Shown: piece after piece, positions 10,322 through 20,873 of the stretch
Numbering within the stretch: the first letter of the stretch is position 1
How the letters are laid out: the number at the start of each line of letters is the position of its first letter
The notes under the pieces: model-generated
Databases searched by the model: none
What the model saw: the letters and a program-made list of their open reading frames with translations, nothing else
Told to the model about the DNA's origin: nothing
Source of the DNA: Hexactinellida sp. DTS-2022
Taxonomy: Eukaryota > Porifera > Hexactinellida
Reading direction: 5' to 3'
NCBI GenBank assembly: GCA_028753945.1
Contig: JAPNXP010000014.1
Span: 1,612,001-1,676,000 of the forward strand
DNA: 64,000 nucleotides
Translations under genes and position numbers: made by a program

Positions 10322-10694
10322 CCACTTTGTATCTGTCGCAGGCGAAATTGAGTACCTGGGGCCTTATTCACTAAACTACTTAAACTTAAACTTAAACTTA
10401 ATTTAAACTTAACTTATACTTAAACTAAGTAAATACTTAGTTTATGCTAAGTTTTTTCATTTTTCTTATACTTAATTTAATACTTAGTTTTTACTTAGTT
10501 TTGACTAAAACTAAGTAAAAACTAAGTATATACTTAGTTTAGTATATCATGATTAATGGTTTGAATATTAACAGATTTTATTATGCCTAGCGGATATTTA
10601 ATGAATAATTACCAAATTCGCAGATTCTTGAAGTATTTGAGCTTCATCATAGAAAAACGGCTTAATATATTTTATATACTTTGAACTATTTTGA

Positions 10695-11741
10695 ATGGCA
10701 CTTGCACTTTTTCTACTTGAACTCGATACAGATCACAGTTTAGCCCTTCAGAGAGTGTTCCGAGATAGATTAAATCCTCTCGACTCATACAACGATACAG
10801 AATTTATCAGTCGATATAGGTTTACTCGATGTATTTTCATAGAACTACATGACAAAATTGTCGGACGCATTCACCGATCTACTATTAGATCACATTCGAT
10901 TCCAACCATAACTCAATTGGGTGCTGCCCTACAATTCTTGGCAACAGGATCTTTCCAGACTGTCATTGCAACTACACATGGTATTTCTCAACCTTCCGTG
11001 TCAAGATGTGTTGCTGCAGTATCTGATGCTCTCTGCTCATTTGCCAAGGATTATATAAATTTTCCTACTCAACAAAAACAAATACAAGTGCAACAAGCCT
11101 TTTTAGAGAAGGCTGGATTCCCCTTGGTACTGGGATGCATTGATTGTTCACATGTGCCTATTCTTGCACCATCAAATAATGAAGAAATTTATGTAAACAG
11201 AAAAAACGAACATTCGATCAACATCCAAGCTATTTGTGACAGTGATTGGAGATTCATCGATGTTGTCGCAAAATGGCCAGGATGCACACATGATGCATTT
11301 ATCTGGAGACAGTCTGGGATTAACAATAAAATTTCAAGCGGGGAAATACCAATCGTCAACGGGTGGTTCCTCGGAGATAGTGGGTATCCTTTACGCCCTA
11401 ATTTATTGACACCGATCCATTCTCCAACAACACCTGGCGAAAGAAGATATCAACGTGCATTCCTGAAAACTCGCCAAACAATTGAATGTGCATTTGGCTT
11501 ATGGAAGAGCCGCTGGAGATCTATGGACAGGAGTGGAGGTATACTATGTTACGCACCAGAGAGAATCTGTAAACTAGTCATTGCAACGATGATATTACAT
11601 AATATTTGCATTGATCATGGGTTGCAATGGGAAGAAGAATCGCTTGTTGAGATAGAAGAAGATGAAGAGATCCTACCTCTTGATTCCATGACTAGCGGAC
11701 ATGCAGTTCGCCTAAAAGTGATTGCTGATTACTTTAATTGA
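10695..11741 (+). CDS. Harbinger-type DDE transposase (HARBI1-like)
   Basis: The 348-residue length is nearly identical to vertebrate HARBI1 (349), known from the family. An N-terminal helical region (about 30-110) contains a TQLGAALQFLATGS segment typical of Harbinger transposases. It is followed by the DDE_Tnp_4 nuclease domain (about 145-300). The likely catalytic triad is present: D150 in GCIDCSH, D228 in LGDSGYPL and E264 in TIECAFG. YVNRKNEHSINIQ and WPGCTHDAF are further family blocks. No internal stop is present, and the ATG at 10695 is the natural start. The enzyme should excise and insert the element. In this superfamily it needs the Myb-like partner encoded on the opposite strand for nuclear import and end binding. 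Confidence 0.93.
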   Translation: MALALFLLELDTDHSLALQRVFRDRLNPLDSYNDTEFISRYRFTRCIFIELHDKIVGRIHRSTIRSHSIPTITQLGAALQFLATGSFQTVIATTHGISQPSVSRCVAAVSDALCSFAKDYINFPTQQKQIQVQQAFLEKAGFPLVLGCIDCSHVPILAPSNNEEIYVNRKNEHSINIQAICDSDWRFIDVVAKWPGCTHDAFIWRQSGINNKISSGEIPIVNGWFLGDSGYPLRPNLLTPIHSPTTPGERRYQRAFLKTRQTIECAFGLWKSRWRSMDRSGGILCYAPERICKLVIATMILHNICIDHGLQWEEESLVEIEEDEEILPLDSMTSGHAVRLKVIADYFN

Positions 11742-11834
11742 ATATAACTATCAATTAATTAAGTAAACTAAATAGCAATGGGTCCTAACTCTCCTAGTTT
11801 GAAATAAATACTTAGTAAGTAAACTATTGCTATG

Positions 11835-12659
11835 CTAGTCTTTATCAGGATAAAATGGTGGTAGTTGTGGGTAATAATTTGGCTGGAATCCATGTGGAAT
11901 GTGTGTGGAAGAGGGAGCTTGAAAACAAGGTAGTGGCTGAGGTTGCATCGTCGAGGATGCATTAGAAACTAACAGCTTATTTTGGTTTGAGACAAGTCGC
12001 TCTAAGAGATCCACAATCCTACCCGTATTGGCATGATAACTCTCAACAAACTTGCCCAGTTTGCAATCTATGCTCTTTAGAATATTGATTTTCTCTTCTT
12101 CATGTTCCAATATTTTCTGTTTGACTGAATCGGGTGCGATTAAAGTATAATCTAATAATTTTCTTTTCCTTGTTGCCTTTAACTCTAATTCCGACGCTGA
12201 ACTTTGAGATGGAATCTCAAAAGGAGTAGGGCTAATAACCATATCACACGCACTAAATGGACTGGCAGGTGGTTCCATGAAAAGATCTAATCCGCCAGTA
12301 ATTCCTTCAAATATTTCTTTCCCCTTGATTGACTTTATCTTAAGTTCAAACTCCGTTAGTCCGGCTTCTGCAGGTCCACCACCTGTTTTCCTTATAGATT
12401 CTAATTTGTCACTGATAATCGGCTTGTATTTGACCAAGATATTACACCACTTTTTATATACATCATCCTTCGTCCTGACAGTCTCATGCTGTTGAGAAAT
12501 GGATCGAGCTATTTCTTCCCAGATAGTGTTTTTATCATCGAAAGTTAATGACGAACTGAACGAACCAAAGAGTTTAGATTTATTGTCCAAGACCAAATCA
12601 ACTAAAGTGGTAATTTCTTCGTTTGTAAAGTTCTTCGCTCGGGTTTTGATCATTGACAT
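11835..12659 (-). CDS. Myb/SANT-like Harbinger accessory protein (NAIF1-type)
   Basis: The 274-residue protein is encoded tail-to-tail with the transposase, 93 bp apart. Residues about 10-80 form a Myb/SANT-like (MADF-related) DNA-binding domain: FTNEEITTLVDLVLDNKSKL, a conserved Trp in TIWEEIARSI, and KKWCNILVKYK. A KTGGGP motif follows, as in NAIF1 and other Harbinger Myb proteins. The C-terminal half contains a helical, probably coiled-coil region (about 180-225) and a Pro/Gln-rich tail. In the known system this protein binds the subterminal repeats and recruits the transposase. The subterminal AACTTA / CTTAGTTTTTACTTAG repeats are candidate sites. A second ATG lies two codons downstream of the first. 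Confidence 0.85.
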   Translation of the reverse strand: MSMIKTRAKNFTNEEITTLVDLVLDNKSKLFGSFSSSLTFDDKNTIWEEIARSISQQHETVRTKDDVYKKWCNILVKYKPIISDKLESIRKTGGGPAEAGLTEFELKIKSIKGKEIFEGITGGLDLFMEPPASPFSACDMVISPTPFEIPSQSSASELELKATRKRKLLDYTLIAPDSVKQKILEHEEEKINILKSIDCKLGKFVESYHANTGRIVDLLERLVSNQNKLLVSNASSTMQPQPLPCFQAPSSTHIPHGFQPNYYPQLPPFYPDKD

Positions 12660-13368
12660 TTTTCTTTACGAATATTAATTATATTTTAATGTAGTATGTA
12701 GAATCGATTAAATTCAATGTAAATTATATTCAAATTTATACTCACAACTAGGTTAATGATTCGCTATTATCATCATGTTTAATTACATAATTCGTAGTTT
12801 ATTACACGCTGAAACTAGAAACCACCATTCCTTTACGTACGAGATTCACTATTACCACAATCACCTTCAATTTTCGTAAACTATAGTGCGCATGTTGCAG
12901 AATATGTGAAGCCAAATTATATACTGTTATGAGCATTTGTATTATTAGCAAATAGAAACCATAATTGATATCTTAGTTAATAACAGTAACAACAAGACAA
13001 CCTAGTGTAACCCTAATTAATGATTGTTTATCAGTCTGCATCTTTAGTTTCCAATGAAATTATTTGTAGTAATACCAATATATCCCATGATTTATTGAGT
13101 TAAGTCACCTTCCGATTCTACTCAAGTAAATCCATAAAAAACTAAGTATTGAGACAAATACTAAGTAATACTAAGTGAATACTTAGTTTTTGACTGAAAA
13201 CTAAGTAAAAACTAAGTAATTACTTAGTTTTGCTTTGTGAATACCAACTAAGTTTTCGCTATCTAATCAGGGGAAATACTAAGTATTTACTTAGTTTTCA
13301 GTCAAAAACTAAGTATTTACTTAGTTTAAGTTAAGTATAAGTTTAAGTAGTTTAGTGAATAAGGCCCC
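12660..13368. repeat. Right subterminal region of the Harbinger element
   Basis: This is non-coding. From 13130 on, CTAAGTATTTACTTAG-like units alternate in both orientations and match the left subterminal region at 10380-10545 in inverse. The stretch 12660-13130 shows nothing else I recognise. Confidence 0.7.
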
Positions 13369-13470
13369 AGGCGAGATTGAGTCTCAATTTCGCCTAGTCC
13401 AAATTGAGCTCATTTTGGACTAGTCCAAATTGAGTCTCATTTTCGTCTAGGCGAAATTGAGTCATACTTA
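13369..13470. repeat. GGCGAAATTGAGTC palindromic subrepeat cluster, left
   Basis: Units of GGCGAAATTGAG, TAGTCCAAATTGAG and CATTTTGGACTAGTCC alternate in direct and inverse orientation. An inverse-facing counterpart is at 18206-18307, and a single unit sits just left of the Harbinger element at 10339-10351. The Harbinger transposon therefore probably inserted into the edge of this cluster. Confidence 0.7.
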
Positions 13471-13743
13471 TAGAAAATGTTTAAATAAATATTATGGGTT
13501 GTTAAAAATTCATTATATCCCAGGTATGAATCCAGTTATTTGTTCACTTCTAAATGTGAATACTAGGTAAACAAGTATGCTGAATACGAATTTGACACTC
13601 ACAAATTTCTATTATGTCTATTTGTTGTAGTTATTGACAATAGGTAAACAAGTTTGTAAAATATTAGAATTACATAGAGATTAGACGGTTATTTTAAGTA
13701 ATTGCATATGCTAAATACGAATTTAGAATTATCTACTTGCAAA

Positions 13744-13898
13744 CAGAGGCGTAGCTAGGCCTGCATGAAGGTGCGGCACTGGTAGATTATGGTTGCGGCA
13801 TTTCCGCACTATAGTATTATACTAATGGACATTTTTGTGGGCACAAATTTTTAGGGTGCGGCCTGTGCCCCAAATGCCGCACCCTGGCTACGCCTCTG
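13744..13898. mobile_element. hAT MITE, 8-bp duplication CTTGCAAA
   Basis: The ends are CAGAGGCGTAGCTAGG and the inverted CCTGGCTACGCCTCTG. CTTGCAAA is duplicated exactly at 13736-13743 and 13899-13906. At 155 bp it is far too short to encode a transposase. The interior is GC-rich relative to the flanks. Confidence 0.92.
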
Positions 13899-14292
13899 CT
13901 TGCAAATAAGGGCTGTTTGTTGTTAAAGTTGGGGAATTAATGACTAAGAATAAGATTGAGATTTTAAATTATAAGTAAGTAAGCAAACAAGTATCATATT
14001 GTTACGTATATAGATTAATATTGAAGACTTGACAAAATGAATACGAGTCCTTTTGTAAGTTAATTATATTGCGTGGTAAAGTGTAAATTATGCATGATAA
14101 TAAATTTAGTGGAATAGTTAAGTATTCCCTAGCAAAAGCGAACGAGATTATAGGCACGTAATAAATATTTATCCTAATCTACTCGCGAATTCAAACCATT
14201 TCACTCAAGCCACCAGTTTAATCTTCAATACGTATAGTTTTCAATACATTCACTACATAAACAGAACATAATTAATCGCGACACATTCTCAA

Positions 14293-14385
14293 ATGAATGT
14301 TGAGTTTATTGATAAGCTGGTTGTACCGTTGATAGTTGGTTTAATAGCTGGTCTTGCTGTTAAATCAGTTTATCAATATCACTAA
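14293..14385 (+). CDS. Possible 30-residue membrane micropeptide
   Basis: An ATG opens a frame of 30 codons: an N-terminal MNVEFIDKLV, a hydrophobic centre VVPLIVGLIAGLAV and a short basic/polar end. The hydrophobic stretch of about 14-16 residues would just span a membrane. The frame sits between short inverted repeats, CGACACATTCTCAA upstream and TTGAGAATGTGT immediately after the stop codon. There is no independent evidence of expression, and a frame this short may be chance. Confidence 0.25.
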   Translation: MNVEFIDKLVVPLIVGLIAGLAVKSVYQYH

Positions 14386-16431
14386 GTTGAGAATGTGTAG
14401 CGAGTAAATGAGTAATTACGTTCTATTTATGTAGTAAATGTGTTTAAAACTTTAAATGTGCATCTATAAATTAACAATACAAAGGCTAGGCTCTGGTATG
14501 GTTGGTAGGGCCATGGAGATACAAATTTTTGCCAACTGAATCACCAATGGGCATTGATCTCACAATGTCACCGTAATGGACTAACCTATGGGCCCTACTA
14601 ATCCCATTCCGAGACTACGTCAAACTCCGTATGTGGGAATTCTCCGAATCTAAGATGTTGACATTTTTCAGACTACTTTCTCAATATTGGAAAAATAGTC
14701 TAAAAATAACAATTGTTATAATATGCAACCAGAGATGTGGCCAAATTCCTAGGCCTAGGGAATTAGAGTTTTAAAGATTTTAAGATTAATCCCAGCCCAT
14801 TCAGAATGGGATTGGGAATTAATCAGAAAATCTCAAACTCAAGGTCGGTGTGTGAATTAAGGAACTTCTAAATGATATTTTTTCCAAACTGCTCTGAATT
14901 GGTGATATTAATATAATTGATATTCATTAATTATTTAGAATCTTCATTATAAAAAAACAATCAGTAGAAACTAGCCAGGTTTTATAATACAAACGCCGAT
15001 GATCGCTGTATAAGTAAATTCATATTATATTTAGACAGGTGCGAAGTCAGCCCTAACTATAGTGGGTGTCAAGTGCGTAGGAGTAAGTGTAGCCAGCGAC
15101 CCTAATGGGGGCTCAGCAGAAAACCTCTTACACACTAAGAGGCCTTGTTAAATGTTAATTCAGGAGCACTTTCTATAAAAAAAGGTGCTATTTAACGACT
15201 GAAAAAAATAGCACAGTAACACATATTGACTGTGAAAACTAACTAATATGATTAAATTCTTGACTGAGCTTAGGACGTAATTGCATCTCTTACGAAAAAG
15301 AGCACAAGCCTTAGTTATATTGATTATCTTTCTTTTGGATACAAACAACTTGTGACCTTCAGATGTTCTATATTTTGAACAGCGATTTTATTTATATTGA
15401 GTCAAAGTAAAATCCATGTTAATTTAAATATCAATTACTAAATAGCATTAATATATTTATTAATACGTATTCTATTATTAGCCAATATATCATGTTTAAA
15501 TTAAACACAATATCTGAAAAGTAGATATACTATCAACAAATATTGTGTTGAGTGAAAACATAAATAAATTACAACTGTTATTGAATACTCACATTACGAT
15601 AATTACTAAACAGTCGGAGAAATGCCAGCATAAAACATAGAGACAAAGAAGTCGGAAAATTCTAAACATTTGATATTTGGAATTTTGGACAAATGCCGAC
15701 ATACGGAGTCCGACAAATGCAGGCCCCTAGTTACGGTAGTTTTGATCTCAAATAGAGATGCGTTTTTTATCTCCGAATTACTTTAATGTAATCCGGACAA
15801 ACACACACACACTCACAAAGAACTATTGTGCTTTTAATATATAGATTATTGTGGTCTGCTTAAGCACTGCCGGATTTGGTAGACCGCGAGACCATTGGCG
15901 GGCTAACAATAGTGCAATCTTGAGGATAAGGTTATCCACCAGTTGTATTTATAATAATTGTTTTGCTATCGCGTAACCCTCTTATTCAAGAGGTTTTGAT
16001 CCGGGGTCCCGGCTGTCTATTAACGGCCACCCCAAATAATATTATGAGGGGCGAAATGATACCTATTTTAATTTGGACATACAGACTAGACTCAATTCAC
16101 AGGTATAGACTGCGACTGAATTCGGTTAGCCGGGTGACCGCTTTACCGCTGCTAATATTGGTTAACTGTTACAGATTTAATTAAGTAGTTAACCGGTCTG
16201 TTAATCTAGTTAAATAATATCAATGTAATTGCGAATATAAAACACTAAATTATATAAATTTTGTTAGAATATGGTCATCTTAAATCTATGCATTTCCATA
16301 CATAGTAAATTCCTAAGAACCAAGCGTGGGGTTGTTAACCATTCTGAGGCTACAGGTATGATTCGTTTTGTTTATACTACAGTGTAGGACTCAAGTATTA
16401 TAAAGTATTATTTCATAAGTAGTACATTAAC
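14386..16431. other. AT-rich stretch, no gene recognised
   Basis: Frames of about 60-70 codons near 15160 and 15963 have no domain-like content. A short AC-rich microsatellite after CCGGACAAACACACAC (about 15793) resembles the end of a dispersed repeat also seen near 33940. The 8-bp sequence ACATTAAC at 16424-16431 is the left target duplication of the next element. Confidence 0.45.
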
Positions 16432-17967
16432 TAGGTCTGACTGAATGGTGGAAAATGGTGGAAAATGGTGGAAAACATCCGAGAGTGGTGGAAAATGGTG
16501 GAAAATAGTGGAAAACTACTTGACTGAATGGTGGAAAATGGTGGAAAATGGTGGAAAATGGTGGAATTTCTGAATTTTCGTCGAAATGACTGAATGGTGG
16601 AAAGTGGTGGAATTTCTAAAAATCGACTGAAAGGTGGAAAATGGTGGAAAATGGTGGAAAATGGTGGAAAATGGTGGAAAACGACTGAATGGTGGAAAAT
16701 GGTGGAAAACGACTGAATGGTGGATAATGGTGGAAAATGACTGAATGGTGGAAAATGGTGGAAAATGACTGAATGGTGGAAAATGGTGGAAAACGGTGGA
16801 AAACGCCTGAATGGTGGAAAATGGTGGAAAAACGGGGGCTGACTGAATAGTGGAATCTAGTGGAATCTTTGACTGAATAGTGGAATCGAGTGGAATTTGA
16901 TTAAATTGTTAAACACTACGTATATGCTATAAGCTACGTGTGTATCATATTACGTTAATTTTCGCCCATGTAAAATTGTTTGCAATGATTGAACTAGTGT
17001 TGTGCATGAAGTGGGACAATATGATACTATATTAGTATTCTTACTAATCATCTCTATTGAACTGCCCAATGAATACCAACTGGATTTGATAAGGAATTGT
17101 TGATAAATAATGTAATAAGATGTGTCTAAATAACATGGTAACAAAGCCTAACTAATAAATCCTATTGTGTCACTTCATGCACAACACTAGTTCAATCATT
17201 GCAAACAATTTTACATGGGCGAAAATTAACGTAATATGATACACACGTAGCTTATAGCATATACGTAGTGTTTAACAATTTAATCAAATTCCACTCGATT
17301 CCACTATTCAGTCAAAGATTCCACTAGATTCCACTATTCAGTCAGCCCCCGTTTTTCCACCATTTTCCACCATTTTCCACCATTCAGTCATTTTCCACCA
17401 TTTTCCACCATTCAGTCATTTTCCACCATTATCCACCATTCAGTCGTTTTCCACCATTTTCCACCATTCAGTCGTTTTCCACCATTTTCCACCATTCAGT
17501 CATTTTCCACCATTATCCACCATTCAGTCGTTTTCCACCATTTTCCACCATTCAGTCATTTTCCACCATTATCCACCATTCAGTCGTTTTCCACCATTTT
17601 CCACCATTCAGTCGTTTTCCACCATTATCCACCATTCAGTCGTTTTCCACCATTTTCCACCATTCAGTCATTTTCCACCATTATCCACCATTCAGTCGTT
17701 TTCCACCATTTTCCACCATTCAGTCGTTTTCCACCATTTTCCACCATTTTCCACCTTTCAGTCGATTTTTAGAAATTCCACCACTTTCCACCATTCAGTC
17801 ATTTCGACGAAAATTCAGAAATTCCACCATTTTCCACCATTTTCCACCATTCAGTCAAGTAGTTTTCCACCATTTTCCACCATTTTCCACCACTCTCGGA
17901 TGTTTTCCACCATTTTCCACCATTTTCCACCATTTTCCACCATTTTCCACCATTCAGTCAGACCCTA
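16432..17967. mobile_element. hAT-type foldback element with GGTGGAAAAT arrays, 8-bp duplication ACATTAAC
   Basis: The ends are TAGGTCTGACTGAATGG and the inverse CCATTCAGTCAGACCCTA. ACATTAAC is duplicated exactly at 16424-16431 and 17968-17975. The left arm (16432-about 17007) and the longer right arm (about 17167-17967) consist of runs of TGGTGGAAAA separated by CGACTGAA, then a unique inner stretch (TAGTGGAATC, ACACTACGTATATGCTATAAG, TTCGCCCATG) repeated in inverse. Only about 160 bp lies between the arms. The right arm has extra tandem units, so the array has expanded on one side. No protein is encoded. Confidence 0.92.
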
Positions 17968-18017
17968 ACATTAACTAATACATTTCGCAATTTGGGCAAG
18001 TTAGAAACAGTGTAGTT

Positions 18018-18101
18018 GTTGCAGCGTGTACGCAAGATTAGTCCGCATGCATGCACGCTAGCGTACATGCATGCGGATTAATCTTGCGTACACGCTGCAA
18101 C
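18018..18101. repeat. 84-bp near-perfect palindrome
   Basis: Two 41-bp arms flank a TA centre. The left arm starts GTTGCAGCGTGTACGCAAG and contains GCATGCATG. I see two mismatches. The order of motifs resembles the palindrome at 6575-6666. Confidence 0.85.
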
Positions 18102-18205
18102 ATATTCATTGTGGTGATGAGAAATGGATTTATGATAATCTTTTCCAACAAAATTCAGATATTTTTAATTGTTTAAATGTATTTCCTCGCTAATTCCAAC
18201 AGAGG

Positions 18206-18307
18206 TTAGACGAAAATGAGGCTCAATTTGGACTAGTCCAAAATGAGTCTCAATTTGGACTAGGCGAAATTGAGACTCAATTTGGACTGAAACTCAATTT
18301 CGCCTAC
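18206..18307. repeat. GGCGAAATTGAGTC palindromic subrepeat cluster, right
   Basis: GACTAGTCCAAAATGAG, TTTGGACTAGGCGAAATTG and related units alternate in orientation, as at 13369-13470 but inverted as a whole. The two clusters could be the ends of one element of about 4.9 kb that has since taken in the hAT foldback. Confidence 0.6.
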
Positions 18308-18714
18308 AAACATATCCACTTTATCCACTTATATAAATATATTTTAATAGTTTGTTTATTATATATTAATCTCTCTTTTAACAATGTAGTTTAATGAGTA
18401 TTGTATTATTACTCAATGTAAAATACGTCAATCGTTGTTAAGACTTGTTGAATTTCACGGAATGCAACTCAACATTGTTACTTCGCTGGTGATCAAATGA
18501 TCAAAAACTCCTTTGGGTATTACTTTTAAAGAATGTTGTAAGAACATAAACAAGTCATCTGTTTAGAAAGTGATACAAAAAATAAAAAGCCTATTAATTA
18601 TCATAAGTGTTTTAACTAATTTTAACTAATTTTAATTTACAAGTTTAATTTATACATTATTTCCAATATTTTTGCAACCAATATTTTTCGAATCGCAATA
18701 AAGATCAAACGACA
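18308..18714. other. AT-rich 5' flank of the GC-rich transposase gene
   Basis: No gene is visible. G+C content switches sharply at the start codon of the following gene, from an AT-rich leader to a GC-rich coding region. Confidence 0.5.
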
Positions 18715-20079
18715 ATGGCGGAGCCTCCCGACCAGCCGTTCAGGCTGATCAGGTCGGAGAGAGGAGGTAACAAGCTGACAGGAGGATATTTTTACGGGAT
18801 GCAGAGGAGAGTAGGAGAGGTGATTCATTGGCAGTGCGAGCAAAGAGGGGTCTGTAAAGCACGAATGCACACGAAAGGGATGGAAATAGTCAAGCGCACT
18901 AATGACCATCTCCACGCACCTGACGCGCAGGCGGTGATTTGCCAGGAAACCAAGATAGGCATCAAGAGGCGGGCACGGGAGTCGCAGGATAGCTCACACC
19001 ACATAGTGGGGGAGAGTATGGCGACGGTATCTGAGGGAACGGCTGTTAAGCTACCCAAGCTGGACAGCCTGAAGCGGACAATACAGCGCCAGCGCGTGCA
19101 GCAGCTGGCAGCCCCGGTGCAGCCTGCCGGTCTGGAGGAGCTGGTGCTACCGGCAGAGTACCAGCAGACAGCCAAGGGAGAGCAGTTCCTCCTCTACGAC
19201 TCGGGACCGGAGACGCAGAGGATCCTCATCTTCGGGACACAGCGCAACCTGGAGATGCTGCGACTGTCGGGCTACTGGATGGCTGACGGCACCTTCAAGA
19301 CGGCTCCCTCCCTTTTCGCCCAGGTGTATGTGGTGCATGCACTCCGTGGAGGGCCTCAAGTCATGCCGGATGGTCACCTGCTGCCGAGTCTGTTCGTGCT
19401 GCTGCCCAACAAGACGGAGGCTACCTACAGGAGGATGTGGGAGCAGATTCGCCTACTCTGTCCCCTTTCCCAGCCGAGGGGGATGCTCTTGGACTTCGAG
19501 AAGGCTGCGATTAACAGCTTTGAGGCGGTGTGGCCGGACACACTGGTCAAGTGCTGCTTCTTCCACCTCACGCAGAACGTATGGCGCAAGGTGCAGGCTG
19601 CTGGCCTGCAGGCTGCCTACAGCCAGGACGAGGAGCTGGCTATGCGCATCCGACACCTCCCAGCTCTCGCGTTCGCCCCGCTCACGGATGTGCCCGGCCT
19701 GTTTTCAGCTGTAGCGACGCTGCTCCCGATGTCAGAGGACGCCGAGCTGGTCCTGTACTTCGAGGGGACCTACATCGGGCGTACTCTCCCAGGCGGCACA
19801 TACCAGGCGCCGCTGTTCCCTATCGACCTCTGGAACTACCACATAGAGACGCCCTTCGGGCTGCCTCGGACTACCAACGCCGTGGAGGCCTGGCACCGCA
19901 GCTTTAACGCCACTGTTGGCTGCTACCACCCTACCATATGGAAGTTCTTAGCTGCCCTGAAGCGGGAGCAGGGCCTTGTGGAGGTGCGGCAGGCTAAGTT
20001 CACCGCAGGAGCGGCGCCCACCAAGCGGAGGAGCGCACAGGCTAACGAGGAGAAGCTGACTAACTTATTAATTAATTAA
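18715..20079 (+). CDS. Mutator-like (MULE) transposase with FLYWCH zinc finger, GC-rich
   Basis: The 454-residue open frame begins at an ATG. Residues about 8-70 form a FLYWCH-type zinc finger with the Cys-Cys-His-His set C41, C47, H65, H67. The MULE nuclease domain spans about 180-395 and keeps a complete D-D-E triad: D191 in WMADGTF, D260 in LLDFEKA and E391 in NAVEAWHRSF. KCCFFHLTQNVWRKVQ is the characteristic MULE block between the second Asp and the Glu. The gene is about 55-60 % G+C, with G or C at most third positions, against about 30 % around it. Its last codons run into a TTAATTAATTAATTAA tract. An AT-rich decayed relative is at 61740-62460. The frame has no defect, so recent arrival, perhaps from another genome, is plausible. 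Confidence 0.9.
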   Translation: MAEPPDQPFRLIRSERGGNKLTGGYFYGMQRRVGEVIHWQCEQRGVCKARMHTKGMEIVKRTNDHLHAPDAQAVICQETKIGIKRRARESQDSSHHIVGESMATVSEGTAVKLPKLDSLKRTIQRQRVQQLAAPVQPAGLEELVLPAEYQQTAKGEQFLLYDSGPETQRILIFGTQRNLEMLRLSGYWMADGTFKTAPSLFAQVYVVHALRGGPQVMPDGHLLPSLFVLLPNKTEATYRRMWEQIRLLCPLSQPRGMLLDFEKAAINSFEAVWPDTLVKCCFFHLTQNVWRKVQAAGLQAAYSQDEELAMRIRHLPALAFAPLTDVPGLFSAVATLLPMSEDAELVLYFEGTYIGRTLPGGTYQAPLFPIDLWNYHIETPFGLPRTTNAVEAWHRSFNATVGCYHPTIWKFLAALKREQGLVEVRQAKFTAGAAPTKRRSAQANEEKLTNLLIN

Positions 20080-20319
20080 TTAATTAACTAACTAACTATT
20101 CTCATACTCCAGCACTACTTCGTAATCTCTAATAGTTGACATTTCTCCGACTCTCCCTGATGTTTGCATTAAACAGAGTCTGCAGGACTAGTAAATAAAC
20201 TCGATTCAGATAAACCTCTGATTAGTGAACACCCTATAATTAATAAGTTATCACTCTGGTAGCCCCGAGGGGTTTACTTCCGACTTGTTGTTTGTACTAC
20301 TTCTTAACAATATAATATT
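20080..20319. other. Flank between MULE gene and Foldback element
   Basis: A TTAATTAA / CTAACTAACTA microsatellite follows the stop codon. No further feature is visible before the target duplication ATATAATATT at 20310-20319. Confidence 0.5.
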
Positions 20320-20364
20320 GGGAAAATTCCAAAAATACTCAAGTTTTTTAAAAATTTCCAAATA

Positions 20365-20873
20365 CAGTGGAACCTCTATAAGTGGGGAGCATGGGACGGG
20401 GAAAATTTCAATTGCCCCCCATTCCCCGGTTATAAAATTCAATTGGAAAAACATTATATATGCTATATTATACAAAGTATTCATATAACACACACATTAA
20501 CACATTAATGCACGTTATAGTTATTATTTGTATATTATGACAATTTAGTTAACTGCTGATCTACACTAGGTGATTTCTTCTAAAAACATCAGAGTAGATC
20601 AATCGAAAATATTTTTTTCTGTACAACTTTAGAGTCGATTTATTGGAAATATTGTATTATTTTATAAGAATCATGTTAGGATTTGTCTATTCCCCCCATT
20701 TATGGAGGTTGTTTTGTATGCAGATAAAAACTCCTTGAAATTTATGGTCCCCCATTCCCCACTTCCCCGCTTATAGAGGTTCATTTGTATGGATATATAC
20801 GAATATTGTAAAAAAATTCCCCACTTATGGAGGTTCCCCATTTATAGAGACCCCACTTATAGAGGTTGCACTG
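20365..20873. mobile_element. pogo-like MITE inserted in Foldback copy 1
   Basis: The ends are CAGTGGAACCTCTATAAGTG and the inverted CACTTATAGAGGTTGCACTG. TA is duplicated at 20363-20364 and 20874-20875. Foldback copy 2 reads CCAAATATACTCAAC at the equivalent point with no insert, an exact empty site. The interior repeats the GGGGAxxTTATAGAGGTT motif several times. Confidence 0.93.

Larger units (their letters stand above)
10358..13368. mobile_element. Autonomous PIF/Harbinger transposon
   Basis: Terminal inverted repeats start GGGGCCTTATTCACTAAAC and end with the inverse GTTTAGTGAATAAGGCCCC. Each is followed inward by A-rich and T-rich AACTTA / TAAGTA subrepeats. Inside lie the two proteins that define the superfamily: a DDE transposase (10695-11741, +) and a Myb/SANT-like protein (11835-12659, -), transcribed towards each other. 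Both frames are open, so the copy looks intact or recently active. I could not see a clean 3-bp target duplication. The termini are bordered by CCT and AGG, which only extend the inverted repeat. Confidence 0.9.

Noticed and set aside
16432-17967. CRISPR-like regular repeats
   Set aside because: The units are adjacent and nearly identical, with no unique spacers. The two arrays are mirror images and sit inside target duplications in a eukaryotic context. This is a foldback transposon.
19328-19907. Additional proteins in other frames of the GC-rich gene
   Set aside because: Long alternative frames are expected in GC-rich coding sequence. Only the frame from 18715 shows domain motifs.
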